A DNA stretch of 64,000 bases, from NCBI RefSeq assembly GCF_000189635.1, contig NW_002476544.1:186001-250000 (forward strand), read 5' to 3'. Both the position numbers and the translations under genes were made by a program. The notes beneath the pieces were generated by a model, which saw nothing but the letters and a program-made list of their open reading frames with translations, was not told where the DNA came from and did not search any database. Below, one piece after another: positions 26,201 through 46,200 of this stretch; positions within the stretch are counted from its first letter, which is position 1; every line of letters begins with the position of its first letter. Source of the stretch: Tetrahymena thermophila SB210. Taxonomy: Eukaryota > Ciliophora > Oligohymenophorea > Hymenostomatida > Tetrahymenidae.

Positions 26201-26716
26201 CCCTGTATCTTTAGTCTATACAAATTTTCTTTCTATCGCATAATCAGCTCCCGTATTTACTATTTTACCCAAAAATTTAGTTGAATCTTCTGCAAATTGC
26301 AAGTTCAAGTCTTGCTCGAAGAATTTTTAAATAGGATTGATGGTTTAGTACTTCGCATTTTTTCTCTAAAACTTAGTATTTGTTTGTGTATTTTGCTACT
26401 GCTAAATAGGAGTTTAAATTGTCTAGCTTTAAGTTGTTGATTAAGAAGAATCAGTGGATGCGTTTGATACTTTGCGCTCAGGACGGAGCGAATCTTGCAT
26501 TGAAACTGCTAAAAATTCGTTTGCAGTAGGTTAATTGTATGCGTCTTTGTTCATTAATTAGTGAGGAGCAAAATACACTTAATCGTTACTCTTGACATTA
26601 TTACTAACAATAAAGACCTTGTTTTTTGGAGATGTCTTGGCTGGATTAAATACTTGCATATTTGATTTAATCATGGGATTATTATCCTTTTATATGACAA
26701 TTGTAGCTGAAGACAT
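23263..26716 (-). CDS. monoacylglycerol lipase-like alpha/beta hydrolase with C-terminal membrane anchor
   Basis: Five exons in reading order: 26099-26716, 24348-24677, 23893-23993, 23560-23840, 23263-23474. The total is 513 aa. A ~165-residue Gln/Thr/Ser-rich N-terminal extension precedes the hydrolase fold. The oxyanion motif is HGFCEHSG (~195-202), followed by DQRGFG and the nucleophile elbow AHSTG (Ser ~264). Then come Asp in HGKEDVV (~383) and a His pair in FHQPHLD (413/416), giving the Ser-Asp-His triad of the MGL (lysophospholipase L2/PldB) group. That family hydrolyses monoacylglycerols or lysophospholipids. The elbow has Ala where GxSxG has Gly. After the catalytic domain a spliced last exon adds a membrane segment (~465-480, FGLIILFFVFMIL) and a Lys/Arg-rich tail, implying tail anchoring. 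The first intron is unusually long (24678-26098). Confidence 0.87.
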
Positions 26717-27788
26717 TATATTGCACTATTTAGTGTTTTGGCTTGGTAAATTATTTAGTTTAAGCTATTCTTTATGAAAAGGTTATGTGTTGCTTTTCTT
26801 AGTTTGCCTGTTTCTTAATATATTGACAAATTTCTTGTTTATTAATTATATGAAACAAGCACTTCACATATATGCCTTTACTTATATATAAGCATTATAT
26901 TTGATTTCCAAGTATATTTTTACTAAATTATATGTGAAATTACTTAAATTACATGCACACACACTCTTTCTTTACTCACATACATGAATTCATTCATTTA
27001 TATAAAGAAGAAATGATATTCATATATTTATTCACATAAAATTTCATTCATTCATTAATGAATGAATTGATTAATTGATTTGATCACTTAATTAATAGTA
27101 ATGATTTCCATATTTAAATTAAAAATTCTCAAAGAATATTTCATTCATTTTTATATGGACTAAAAAAACCCAATTAAACAGACAATTATTAATATTTGTT
27201 TTTTTGGTCTCTTTTTTGTTAATTTTTGCTTTAATTTTGTTTGATTTTGTGATAGTTTGATTTTCTTTGTTATTTGTTTGTTTTATTCGCTTTCTTTTTA
27301 AATTTCACATTCAATTTCATAGTCATCTCTATATTACATTTCTTATTTTTTTCATTCACTTTATCTTTCTTTAAAGTAGAACCACTCTCGCTAATTTTAT
27401 TAATTGCTTGCTTGTTTTTTCCTCTTCTTTTTATATAAGTTGCGTAACTTTCTCACGTCTCTTCTGACGTCAGACTTTTACAAAAGGATATTTATAGTTA
27501 AATGCACTCCCTTACACTTTTTTTAGATTGTCCTATGTTACTGCTGAATTAATTATTTTTCCTTCTAATTTTTAACCCTTAATCCCTCACTTTTGTCCAT
27601 AATTTAACTAATTTTGAGCACTCTTTTATTTCATTTTTTTTACCATAACTATTGCTCATCAAAAATTTAAATTTTTATTTTCAAACATCAAAAACGATTT
27701 GAATTATTTTACCCATTTATTTTTTTAAGCACACATTTAACATTTTTAAATTACTCATATTAAACTAGTTGCTTTAAATAAAACTATC
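26717..27788. other. promoter-side spacer, T-rich
   Basis: DNA upstream of the lipase-like gene. It has short ATTCATTCATT runs and a markedly pyrimidine-rich plus strand at 27150-27720, unlike the balanced A+T of other spacers. No gene was found. Confidence 0.5.
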
Positions 27789-28145
27789 ATGACATATTTT
27801 TCGTCCAGCAATTAAGGTGAAATTCAAGAGTTATAAAGTAAAAAGCACAAAATTAAGATATTTAAGAAGCAAATTTTTAATGGACAATGAAATTCTAAAA
27901 TCAGACAATAATCGATTTCCTTAATTAGCTTAGGGCATCTGTCTGTCTATAAATATTTAAAATACCAAAAAAAAATCACCGAATAATCTATCAAATGTTA
28001 ATAACAAATTAACACACAGTAAAACTTGAACTACAAAGCATTAAATATCTTCAGTTTACTAATAAAGCTAAATCAACAAAAAAATACTGGTAGTAAGTTA
28101 GCAGTTAATTCAAATGAATGGTTTTCTTAACTTTCAAGAAGTTGA
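27789..28145 (+). CDS. candidate small gene, splice structure uncertain
   Basis: A locally less A+T-rich, purine-rich stretch begins with ATG (MTYFSSSNQ...). One model uses GT..AG introns at 27817-27859 and about 27945-28021. It gives a ~78-residue basic/amphipathic protein ending NSNEWFSQLSRS with TGA at 28143-28145. Two other phase choices give equally plausible short proteins, so the exact structure cannot be fixed by eye. No family is recognised. It may be non-coding. Confidence 0.22.
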
Positions 28146-30460
28146 AATTCTTGCAGAAAATTCTGAGTGACGTTAGTTATTTATTTATATAGCTTTGTAT
28201 TAATTTATAAGTGTATTTTCTATTTGATTTTTATAATTCAAATACAATCAAATTTTATTATCATTCTAGCAACTAACTAATAAAGATAATTAACCATTTA
28301 ACTTAAATAATAAAAGTATATAGCTTAATGAAGTATTCAAAATAAAAATTTTTAAAACGTACTATTTTAAATTGAATCTGTTATACTTTTAACACAAACA
28401 AAGCATAGAATACATTTTAAATAACTATTTTTTTACCAATAAAATTGAAAAATAAAACATACCAATAAAAAATGAATCCTTTGGATTTAAGTATACCTGA
28501 ATCTGCTTCCTATCTCCAAAAATATTCCATCTGATTAATAATCGATACATCGCATAACTACATATTTAATATGACTTGTCTTCTTCTTGAGATTATTTTT
28601 GTATAAAATTGCATCCAAAAGCGGAAATAAATACCATGTTGAATTTACGAATATATTAATTATTCCAAATATAAAGTTTACAATTTTTTAAATAGAAATA
28701 AGGTGCTATAATTCTGATATCCCTTTTGACTTATCAATAATTATATTATATTAATTTATTGTCTATGGGATGTTAAATATTTCAAGTATTATCTACAGAA
28801 AATTATGTATGATTGCTTATAATTTATTAAAAGAGTGGTGGTGATACTTCTGTGATATTAATGAATTTTTAAATAATTGTATATAATCAGAACAAGTAGA
28901 AAAATTTTTCTAAAAAAATACCACCTAAATTTAATCACATGACATTAAAAAATAATTCCCTCATCTAAATAAAGATATTTACTGATAAAAATAAATTTCA
29001 TTTTTACAAATATTTAACTTAAGATTTTTCTATTTAAATAGATTACTTCCATCTTTTTTTCTATCTGTCTATTTTAAAAATTTATAATCCTAAATTAATA
29101 TAATTCCTTTTCTAACTAATTAATAACTAACTAACTAAATATTTACAATTTTCTTACTTTTAAATTAGATATTTTTTAAGCTATTCAATTTCAACTTTTA
29201 AAAAAATCCATAAACTTGTTTCAAATATACCAATGTAATTAAGTTTCTTAAATAAATTAAAAATAACTTAATTCTCAATGTATCATTAAATTGAATTTCT
29301 TCTTAATCTAATTTATTTTTATTTGATTTGCTAACTATATAAATTGTTTTTACCAAAATATTTTATAAGTATAATTAAAACAATTAAAACAAATTCTAAA
29401 TCATTAAAGATTAATGTGGTTTTGTTAATTAAAATATACTTTTCATAAATTTTTGCTAATTTTAGAGCTAGATTATCGTTAAAATAATTATAAATTAAAT
29501 TAAAAAACAATTAATTAAAAACAACTCTAAAATTTAATTAATTTTTATAAAAAAAAATTCAAAAAAAAATTTTCTACGTATTATTTATTTTAAATTATTC
29601 AATCAAACTAAAAATAAATAAATAAATACATACATACTTGAGTTATTTTTTGAAACTGAGTTTTTTTTAATTATATTAATGCATTAATAAATTATATTAT
29701 ATTATATCACAATATAGGAGGATGTCATAGATTCAAATCTAAAAATCAATAGATGTTTGGATTTTTAAAAATGATAAAATAATTGTAAAAATACATTTTT
29801 ATTTATCATTATTTCCCTCCTTTAAAATATTTAAAAATATCCGTTTGTACTCTCATTTTTAAGATTTGATTTTAATTATAAAATATATGATAAATAACCA
29901 TAATACTAAATAATAAAAATAAATGGTTATGTACTGTTTACTGGAAATATCATTTTTTTAAAATAACAAAATGCTTTATATTAAAATAATAAAATAAATT
30001 TAATCCATAAAATGAATGACTGACGGATGGATGGATGGATGGATGGATGGATGGATGGATGGATGGATGGATGGATGGATGGATGGATGGATGGATGGAT
30101 GGATGGATGGATGGATGGATGGATGGATGGATGGATGGATGTATGACTCTTTGAATGATAAAATAAAATCCAAAGAATTTATTTATTCAGCATAAATGAT
30201 AGAAATTAAATATTTATGCATACAAAAGTCTAAGAAATATTAAAATTAATTAGATATTAACAAATCTATATGAATGCAATTAATTACTTAATCAATTGAT
30301 TTGTTCGTAAGATAATTCACTCAAAATTTATATTCAAATTAATAAATAATATATTTGTAAATAAATACTTAGCTAATTTATCATTATTTATTTTTAGGGA
30401 AGCTCAAAATTTATTTATAAGTCAATATATATCAATAGCTAATTTACATATATAGACAAA
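28146..30460. other. long gene-free spacer
   Basis: About 2.3 kb with no supported coding frame. It contains the GGAT microsatellite at 30025-30140 and lies upstream of the surface-protein gene at 30461. Confidence 0.55.
30025..30140. repeat. (GGAT)29 perfect tetranucleotide microsatellite
   Basis: The unit GGAT is repeated 29 times without interruption (116 nt), about 320 bp upstream of the start of a surface-protein gene. It is G-rich (two G per unit) in otherwise G-poor DNA. Confidence 0.98.
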
Positions 30461-31627
30461 ATGAAAAAAGCTTTCATTTTAATTTTCATTGGAGCAATTT
30501 ATTCTATATTGTCTTTAGTTAAATGCCAGACCATAAATTGTAACAACCATCCTATCTTTATAAAGTCTCAAAATGTCATTTAAAATATACTTAAAAATGA
30601 TAATGTAACATCTATGAATGCCACAGGATTATATAATGTCCTTTCTCCAATGTACTAAAGTGCAATCCCTAAAATTGCCTAAGATTCTGATGTAGGAGTA
30701 TGCTCAGATTATGTTGGCGATAACTCCTGCTGCTTCAAAGCATTTACTTAATGGATAGATAATGCTGCTTTACTGAAAGTTTTAAATATTTAGTCAACAA
30801 ATAGTGCTTATTAATAATTAGTTGATAACTATGTAGCTTATCTATATGATGGCAATTGTAAATAAGATTTTCTACCATATAATCAAGTAAATAATACTGC
30901 TATATATGGTAATAGGAATTTGAAAAAATTTTAATCGTTGAGAGCAAGTCTTTCTGCCATAAAAATTGGATTTGCTCAAAATATTACTTCTTTCACAAGA
31001 GGAGTTCTATGCGGAATGTGTGCTGGAGTTGATGTAGTCTAAAATTATTTTAATGATAAGGGTTTATTAAAAATATAACAAAGTAGCTTAGACTATTTTA
31101 TAGGAAATACGACATTAAATATTAATTATTATCTAGGCAATTTTACATAATAAAGTATTTCAGATGTTATTGATGAATTTAATAGTGGATATATTAAAAT
31201 CAGTAAACCTGATGGACTAACTTGTGCTAATTATGTTAAAGGTAAAATAACTTAGAAATTTGCAAATCTAGGAATAAGTCTTCAAGATTCATCTGGAAAT
31301 TTAATTTGTCCTGGAACTATCGCTTTTGGGGATAACTCTGCTTGTGAGAATAATTTGTAAGGTAGTCCTTCTCTCAATCCTCCTAGTAGCTCTGGTAGAC
31401 TTCTTTTTTAGGAAATTCATGATATGGTAAGAATGCTTTAAGCTACGGTAGATGCTGTAGGTGACACTAATATAGGTATTAATGCTGTAACAAATAGTAC
31501 ATAAACTGATAGTGTAATTGATGAATTTGGTAGTAACATACAGCCAAATTTTAATACAATCAATCCAAATAGTAGTAATAATTTGGTTTTTATTGTCTTG
31601 TTCTCTTTAGTTGCGTTATTTATGTGA
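30461..31627 (+). CDS. GPI-anchored-type cysteine-rich surface protein (family member 1)
   Basis: Single exon, 388 aa, stop TGA. A signal peptide (1-22, ends KCQ) leads to a Cys-containing extracellular protein with several N-glycosylation sites (NVT, NAT, NIT, NTT). A short hydrophobic C-terminus (LVFIVLFSLVALFM) follows a Ser/Asn-rich segment and lacks a cytoplasmic tail, the layout of a GPI-attachment signal. It is homologous to the genes at 52112 and 57534. Shared landmarks are CNNHP/CGTHP, VCS.Y.G.NSCC, SFTRG.LC..C.GVD, LTCANYV and CPGTIAFGDNSACE. A surface coat or antigen role is inferred from topology and the local gene family; the sequence is not the classical CxxC-periodic immobilisation-antigen type. 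The family function is unknown. Confidence 0.88.
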
Positions 31628-32596
31628 TTATACATAAAATTTATTACTAATCAATCCAAAGTAATAATATTTATTAACTTATATTTGTAAAACAAAAAAA
31701 TATTTATTTCAAAAATTGTTGTTTGTTTTTATTTTTTAAATAATCTGGCTTCATCAATCATTATATCTTATTAATATATATATATATTTTATAATATTGT
31801 GTTTACATTTACTGAAAAAAGTATGATTTTGATGAAAATAAAAAAAATAATTTATTTGAAAATTAATTTTATTTAACTAAATTTTATTAAAACTCTTCAA
31901 GAAATTAATCCCATGTCCATTCATGTCGATGCTGCTAAGACAGACGCAAAATTAAATTCTTAAAAATTTTAAATAAAATAAATTATAATTCTGTAATGTA
32001 AGTACTCTAATTAAGACACACTCTCTGTGTATAAAAAATATTTTCTAATAATTAAAAACAAATTTTGTATTTTTATTTTTGGAATAATTTCTTCTCTTTC
32101 TTTTCAATCAATTTTTTACCATATATACATGAAATATTCATTATATGTCTTTTGGATGTATTTCTTAAATATTAGATTAATTATTAATATGTTAGTTAAA
32201 TTGTTATTCAATCAATTTATATTAGATACTATTAATTCTTCATACTCAAGATAGATTACAATTATATTTAAATTTAAAAAATCATATTTAATCTTTATTT
32301 ATTTATATTAAGCAATGAAGTTAAGTGATATTTTTTTAAAAAAAGAAATAGAATAAATATTTAAAAAAGAGAAAAAGAGTGATTAAGTTTTTATCTTTAT
32401 GGGAATTTAAGAAAAGTGTAAAATAATTTGATTATGTGTAGAGATTTAAAAAACTAAGTAAAAGATAAAGAAGATTAGATCAATTAGAATAATATAAATT
32501 TTAGAGAAAAAATACTAATTTCTTCAAAAAGAAAGTCAAACATATTAAAAAAATCAACTTAGTTAATAATTGAACTAAAGGACTGAGGGAGGAGCT
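31628..32596. other. intergenic spacer and kinase 1 upstream region
   Basis: No supported gene. The last ~300 bp, with blocks such as TTTCTTCAAAA and CAACTTAG close to the start codon, recur upstream of the other two kinases (37440-37558, 43100-43222). The kinase duplication therefore included promoter DNA. Confidence 0.6.
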
Positions 32597-35687
<3,091 letters not shown>

Positions 35688-37558
35688 AAATAGTGATTTT
35701 TATATTCAATATTTTTCACTATTTTTCTTTCAAGTTTTGAAAAAGAAAAAAGTGGAATTAAAAACTTAAAAATTGAATTGGTTCTTACTTGTAACTATGA
35801 TTTAGAGATTATATAAAATTTTCAGTTTCAGTCATATTTATATAAAATTTACATGTTGTCTAATGAAAAATTTAAGCAATTTATTTTTTAAAAAACATTA
35901 ATTTTATTTTATTAATTAAAATTTATCCATTTTTATTATTTCAATACAAATAAATGCCAAGTCAAACAAAAAAACAAACACTAAAAAAATATTTCTGCTT
36001 AATAATTAATTGATTATTTATTATTTTTAAGTTAACTAAAAAAACCTTAATATTCAAAACATTAATAAAAAAATAATTTTATCTAAATTTTACATGCTTA
36101 GTTATTGATTTTTAATTTTTAAAATTAACATTTATATATATCATTCTTATTAATTAATATTTATCCATTTTAATTATATCGAAATAAGCGTCAAATTAAA
36201 TGATTAAAATTACTTCTACTTAATATTGCTAATCCAGGTATTAAAATATAATATGATCCAGTTCATCATATTTTAAAACCTGGATTATGTTTAATTTAAA
36301 ATAAAAAAAAATAAATTAAAGTATTTATGAAAAAGTATGGAAAGGCAAGATAGATCCAATAAAATTCATAAATTGTATTTAATATATAAATATATAGTAT
36401 AAAAAGCGGTCAAATACAATATTCAATATTTATTTTTTCAAATTTTTGGTGGTTTTCATTACATAAAAATATTCTTAAACCAAATAAATTTAAGCAAATT
36501 AAAAACTTTGGGTTTATATTAGAATTACTAAAATTCTTAAAAGAAATAAATAAAATTTAGTTTATTTTGTTAATTTTTTTATATAAATTATTTATATTCA
36601 TACAAAAATAAATACTTTGAAAATAAATATGTTTTTAAAATTATTAATTATAATTAATAATATCATTTTTATTTTAAGTTTTACTCTAATTTAAAAATAT
36701 TTTTTTTGCTGTTTATAAGTTCTTAAAATCATAATAATTATCCAAATTTAAATCTTTATTATATATTTATTTCAACTGAACATCACTTTAGATTTCGCTT
36801 ACTAATTTTAAGAAAACCTCACTAATAATATATAAATAATTTAATAAATTTTAATCAGAAAAAATAAATAAAAAGTATTAATTAATTCTTGCTTGATGTT
36901 TTTTCTTTTTGTATCTATTTTGGCTGATTATTTAAATTTTCAAATAAAATATTAAATTATTTTAAATACTATTTAGTTATTGTGTTTGTTTCTCTTAGTA
37001 AATAAATAAATAGGTGAATGATATAATATAAAAATAGAAAATTTTATATTTTTATTTTAAGTTTAGTTTATTCTCTTTGTTTTCAACTAATTATTTTCCT
37101 TACATAGATAAATAGATAGATACTTGAAGAATGAATGATTTATCTTTTTGAATTTTAATTATTTTTGTTTGATAATAAAACGATTAATTAATTGTTGATA
37201 CTCAAGATAAGATAAGAATTATATTTAAATTAAAAATATAAAATATTGTTTATTTATATTGAGAGAAATAATTTAAAAAGCTAAGTAATATATTTAAAAA
37301 AGAGAAATAACTTAAATATTTAAAAAAGAGACGAGTTTTTATGTTTATGGATTTATTTTATGGAAAGTGTATTTTAAAATAATCTAATATGTATAAAGAT
37401 AGATTAATTAATAAAACACAAATAAAAGATTAATTAAAAATATTTATTGATAGTAGATCAAATAAATTAGAAATTTAAATTTCTGTCAAAAAAGACTAAT
37501 TTCTTCAAAATTAAAGAAATCAACTTAGATAATAATTGGTTTAAAGGATTGCGGAGCT
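35688..37558. other. intergenic spacer of the kinase array
   Basis: Non-coding. Parts are repeated after the other kinases: the block around 35820-36010 matches 47840-48020, and 36880-37100 matches 42520-42720. It also contains the hairpin at 36231-36286. Confidence 0.6.
36231..36286. other. long inverted repeat / hairpin
   Basis: The left arm (36231-36249, AATCCAGGTATTAAAATAT) pairs with the right arm (36268-36286) over 19 bp with one mismatch and an 18-nt loop. The G+C-containing arm ends (AATCCAGG/CCTGGATT) stand out in this A+T-rich DNA. It could be a structured RNA, a footprint of a small inverted-repeat element or a 3' signal. Confidence 0.65.
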
Positions 37559-42290
<4,732 letters not shown>

Positions 42291-43222
42291 TTTTTTTTCA
42301 TGAATTAGTAAATTACATTACATTACATAAATAAATAAATAAATGAATACATACATACATACATTACTAGTAGTAAAAAATATTTGTTCCAAATAAAAAT
42401 TTTTATTATATTTATTTCTACTTTAAATCACAAAAGATTTTGCTTACAAATATTTAGAAAGCCTCAACAGTAATTAATAAATAAATAATCAAATAAATTT
42501 GAATAAAAAAAAATAAATTAAAATTATTAATAAATTCTTGCTTGCTGCTTTTGTTTTGAGATTTTGATTTATTATTTAAATTTTCAAAAAAATAATAAAT
42601 TGTTTTAAACTCTATTTAGTTTTAAATTGTGTTTGTTTCCCTTAGTAAATAATAAATAAAAAATAGGCGAATAATTAAATATAAAAATTATATTTTTACT
42701 TTAATTTTTGGTTTAGTTTCTTCCTTTTACTTTCAATAAATTCTTTTGCTTAGATAGGTAGATACTTGAAGAGTGAATGAATGATTAATCTTTTTGAATT
42801 TTTATTATTTGGTTGGATAATTAATTAAATGATTGATTAATTAATTCTTGATACTTTCAATATAAATAGCAATAATATTTAAATTTAAAAAATAATCTAT
42901 TCTTTATTTCTATTGGGTGATATCATTTAAAAAGCTTAGCGATGATTGAAAAAGAGGATTTATAAATTAGAAATTTAAAAAAGAGAATAATTTTTAGGCT
43001 GATCGATTTTAAGAAAAGTTTCTACTAAAATAATGTAATATGTATAAAGTTTACTAAAACTCAAGTAAAATATTAATAAAAAAAGATCAGATAGATTAGA
43101 AATTTAAATCTTTTTCAAAAAATACTAATTAATTAATTAATTAATTAATTTCTTCAAAAAGTCTAGCCTATTAAAGAAATCAACTTAGTTTATAATCCAT
43201 TTAAAAGGTTGAAGAACGAACT
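42291..43222. other. intergenic spacer of the kinase array
   Basis: Non-coding spacer with TAAA/CATA microsatellite tracts (about 42330-42365) and a TTAA run near 43128. It shares blocks with the spacer after kinase 1. Confidence 0.6.
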
Positions 43223-46200
43223 ATGTAATCTAGGGATCTAGAATTTAATAATTTTAATATACCTGAGAGCTATTTATGGATAAAATAAATAGGCTATGGT
43301 TCATAGGGTTAAGTGCATTTGATAGAAAGTAAAGAAGATAGTAGTAAATTGGCGATAAAAAATATATCTACTAAAAATATGAGCTAATAGTAGAAAAGAA
43401 AACACTAAGATGAATACAGATGCTTGCAGAAGCTTGATCATATAGTTAAATTCAAGAAAGCCATTCATTGTATAAATAACTAAATGATTTAGATCATTAT
43501 GGAGTACACAGAAGGTAAATATTCAAAAATGTTCTCTTTAAATGAAAAAAAAATATTATGATTTATTTATTAATTTTTTGATGAGTATATATTTTAGATA
43601 GATATTCTATAAAGACCTTAATATTATTAAATTCATTTATATAATATTTGTAATGAAATATACAAATATATTCATTCATTCATAAATAAATAAATACAAA
43701 GGCGGAGACTTACAAAAAGCAATAGAAAAGTAGATATAAATTGGAAAACCATTTGAAGAAGAGTAAATTTTAGATTGGTTTGCACAAATTTGCTAGGGTT
43801 TGAAATATATTCACGAAAAGTATTATAAATAAATAAATAAAATTATTAATCTATTTATTTATTTGATTAAAAAATATTTTATAAAAAAGTAAAATAATTC
43901 ACAGAGATATTAAACCTGCAAATTTATTTTTAACTGCATAGAATACAGTGAAAATTGGTGATTTCGGAGTAGCAAAAGAACAAAAATATACCAACGAATA
44001 ACTATCTTCATAAATTGGGACGCCTTACTATTTAGCTCCAGAAATTATAGATGGAAAACCATATAATTCAAGTGTTGATATTTGGTCTCTTGGTGTTGTT
44101 TTATATGAGCTGTGCTGTCTTAAACCTCCTTTTAATAGCTGGTGTGAAGCTGGTCTTTATTATAAAAGTAAAAATTTGCCCTATCCGCCTATTCAAGCTA
44201 AATACTCAAAAAAACTTAAAGAGTTAATATCTAAACTCTTGAGAAAGTCCCCAGATGATCGTTATACTTTACAAGAAATATTAGATGAGCCCTTTATTAA
44301 AAATCGACTCAAAAAAAAATCTTCTTCGAAAGTAAATTAATATTATTTATTTTATTATAAATTTTTAAGCTAAATTTTATTTTCTTATTATTTTTAGGAT
44401 AGATAATAGTCTCCTAATAAATTCTTTAATGATAATAAAAATATAAATTCTCTGTAACAAAATAAAAAAGTAATTAACATTTTACCTGTTTAAAACAATA
44501 TAATTCAACAAAATTTCATTCCAAACTCAGCTAAATACTAAAATTTACAAGATAAAAAGTAATAATTAAATGATATTCGTCCAAATAGCTGTCGTGCAAA
44601 AAAGGATTATGTATAAGAATAATAATAAAATGAATCTGTTGATAAGACAAAAAATTTAAATATACTTGAAAAAGTAAATGTACCAATGAGTTGTAAACAA
44701 AATTCTTAAAAATAATTAGATTAATTTGGCCAACAAGAGTAATCTAATTTTGAAAAAGTAAATGTACCAATAAGTTGTAAACGAAATTCTTAAAAATAAT
44801 TATTAGATTAATTTGGCCAACAAGAGTAATCTAATTTTGAAAAAGTAAATGTACCAATGAGTTGTAAACGAAATTCTTAAAAATAATTAGATTAATTTGG
44901 CCAACAAGAGTAATCTAATTTTGAAAAAATAAATGTACCAATGAGTTGTAAACAATAATCTTAAAAATAATAAAATAAATATATTTTAATTAAAAACCCA
45001 TTCATACAACAAGTTAATGATTTAGCAAAACGATAAAATACAGATTCAACTTCTTACTTTTAATTGGACAGAAAATTATTGAAACGCTACCAACAATAAG
45101 GACTTAATTAGTTAAAATAAGTCTATGAGTAAAGAAATTAATCTCTAAAACAGATTTTTCCTAATAGGAAAGATATTAATGTTTTAAATAAAGCAGAAGT
45201 AACTGATGACAATAATAACAATAAAGAAGAAAATAATAAAACTCCAGCTACTCAATCAATAAAGAATATAAAGACTTTTAAAACTTAAAACAGCGATTAT
45301 TTCAGTGGAAATAGTACTTAGTAAAGCAATGAAACATAGGAATCTGATAAAAAATCTGCCATTTAGAAAAATAATCAAGGCTAAATTCAATCTAAACGTC
45401 GATTATCATAAAAAATAAAAAACATAGCTAGAAATGAGGAAGATCAAAAAAATAAAGAAGCTATTTTTTTCTAACCAAATAATCAACAATAAAAACTGAA
45501 TAATAATGAATCAAATTACTAGGATTTTAAATTAGAGCCTAAGGTAATCAAAATAAAATATTTTCACATTTTCAAGCTTATATTATTATGTAAAAGATTC
45601 AGTCAACAACTGATTAAAGCAGTTAGAAACTACTAAAATAAATTCAAATAGACGAGGTTAATTAATCTCCAAATAATTCTAGCTAAACCACTCAAAAAGT
45701 AAAAGATGATCAAAATTCACATGTAAGTATATTAAATGATTTTCACAATTTAATCCTTTATTTATTTATTTATTCATTCANNNNNNNNNNNNNNNNNNNN
45801 NNNNNNNNNNNNNNNNNNNNNNNNNNNNNNNNNNNNNNNNNNNNNNNNNNNNNNNNNNNNNNNNNNNNNNNNNNNNNNNNACAAGAATAAAATAAATATG
45901 ATGATATTAAATAGATGGAAACACCAAAATCACCTATTAAAACAATTAAAAGTAATGACTTTTGTACTTAATAAAATAATCTACCAGCTACAGTATACCT
46001 GAAAGATGTTGTATAATAAGAAGAAAAAAAAATAGATATCAATAAAGAAAATATAAATGAAAATAATTAGATAAAATACGAAGAAATTTAAATTACTAGA
46101 AGAATAACTGCAAAAGTAGTTAGTAAATGCAAAAAATAAGTCAGTGAACCAGAAAAATAAAACACTCAATGTGAAATAAAAACAAAATCGAACCCGAAAT

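Noticed and set aside
28472..28534. 20-codon ORF starting MNPLDLSIPES
   Set aside because: Nicely composed, but it stops at TGA with no splice donor before it. It cannot be extended to a gene.
32027..32431. Long TGA-free frame just upstream of kinase 1
   Set aside because: Hydrophobic A+T-driven composition. The equivalent DNA upstream of kinase 2 has indels and no matching frame, so it is flanking DNA duplicated with the kinases.
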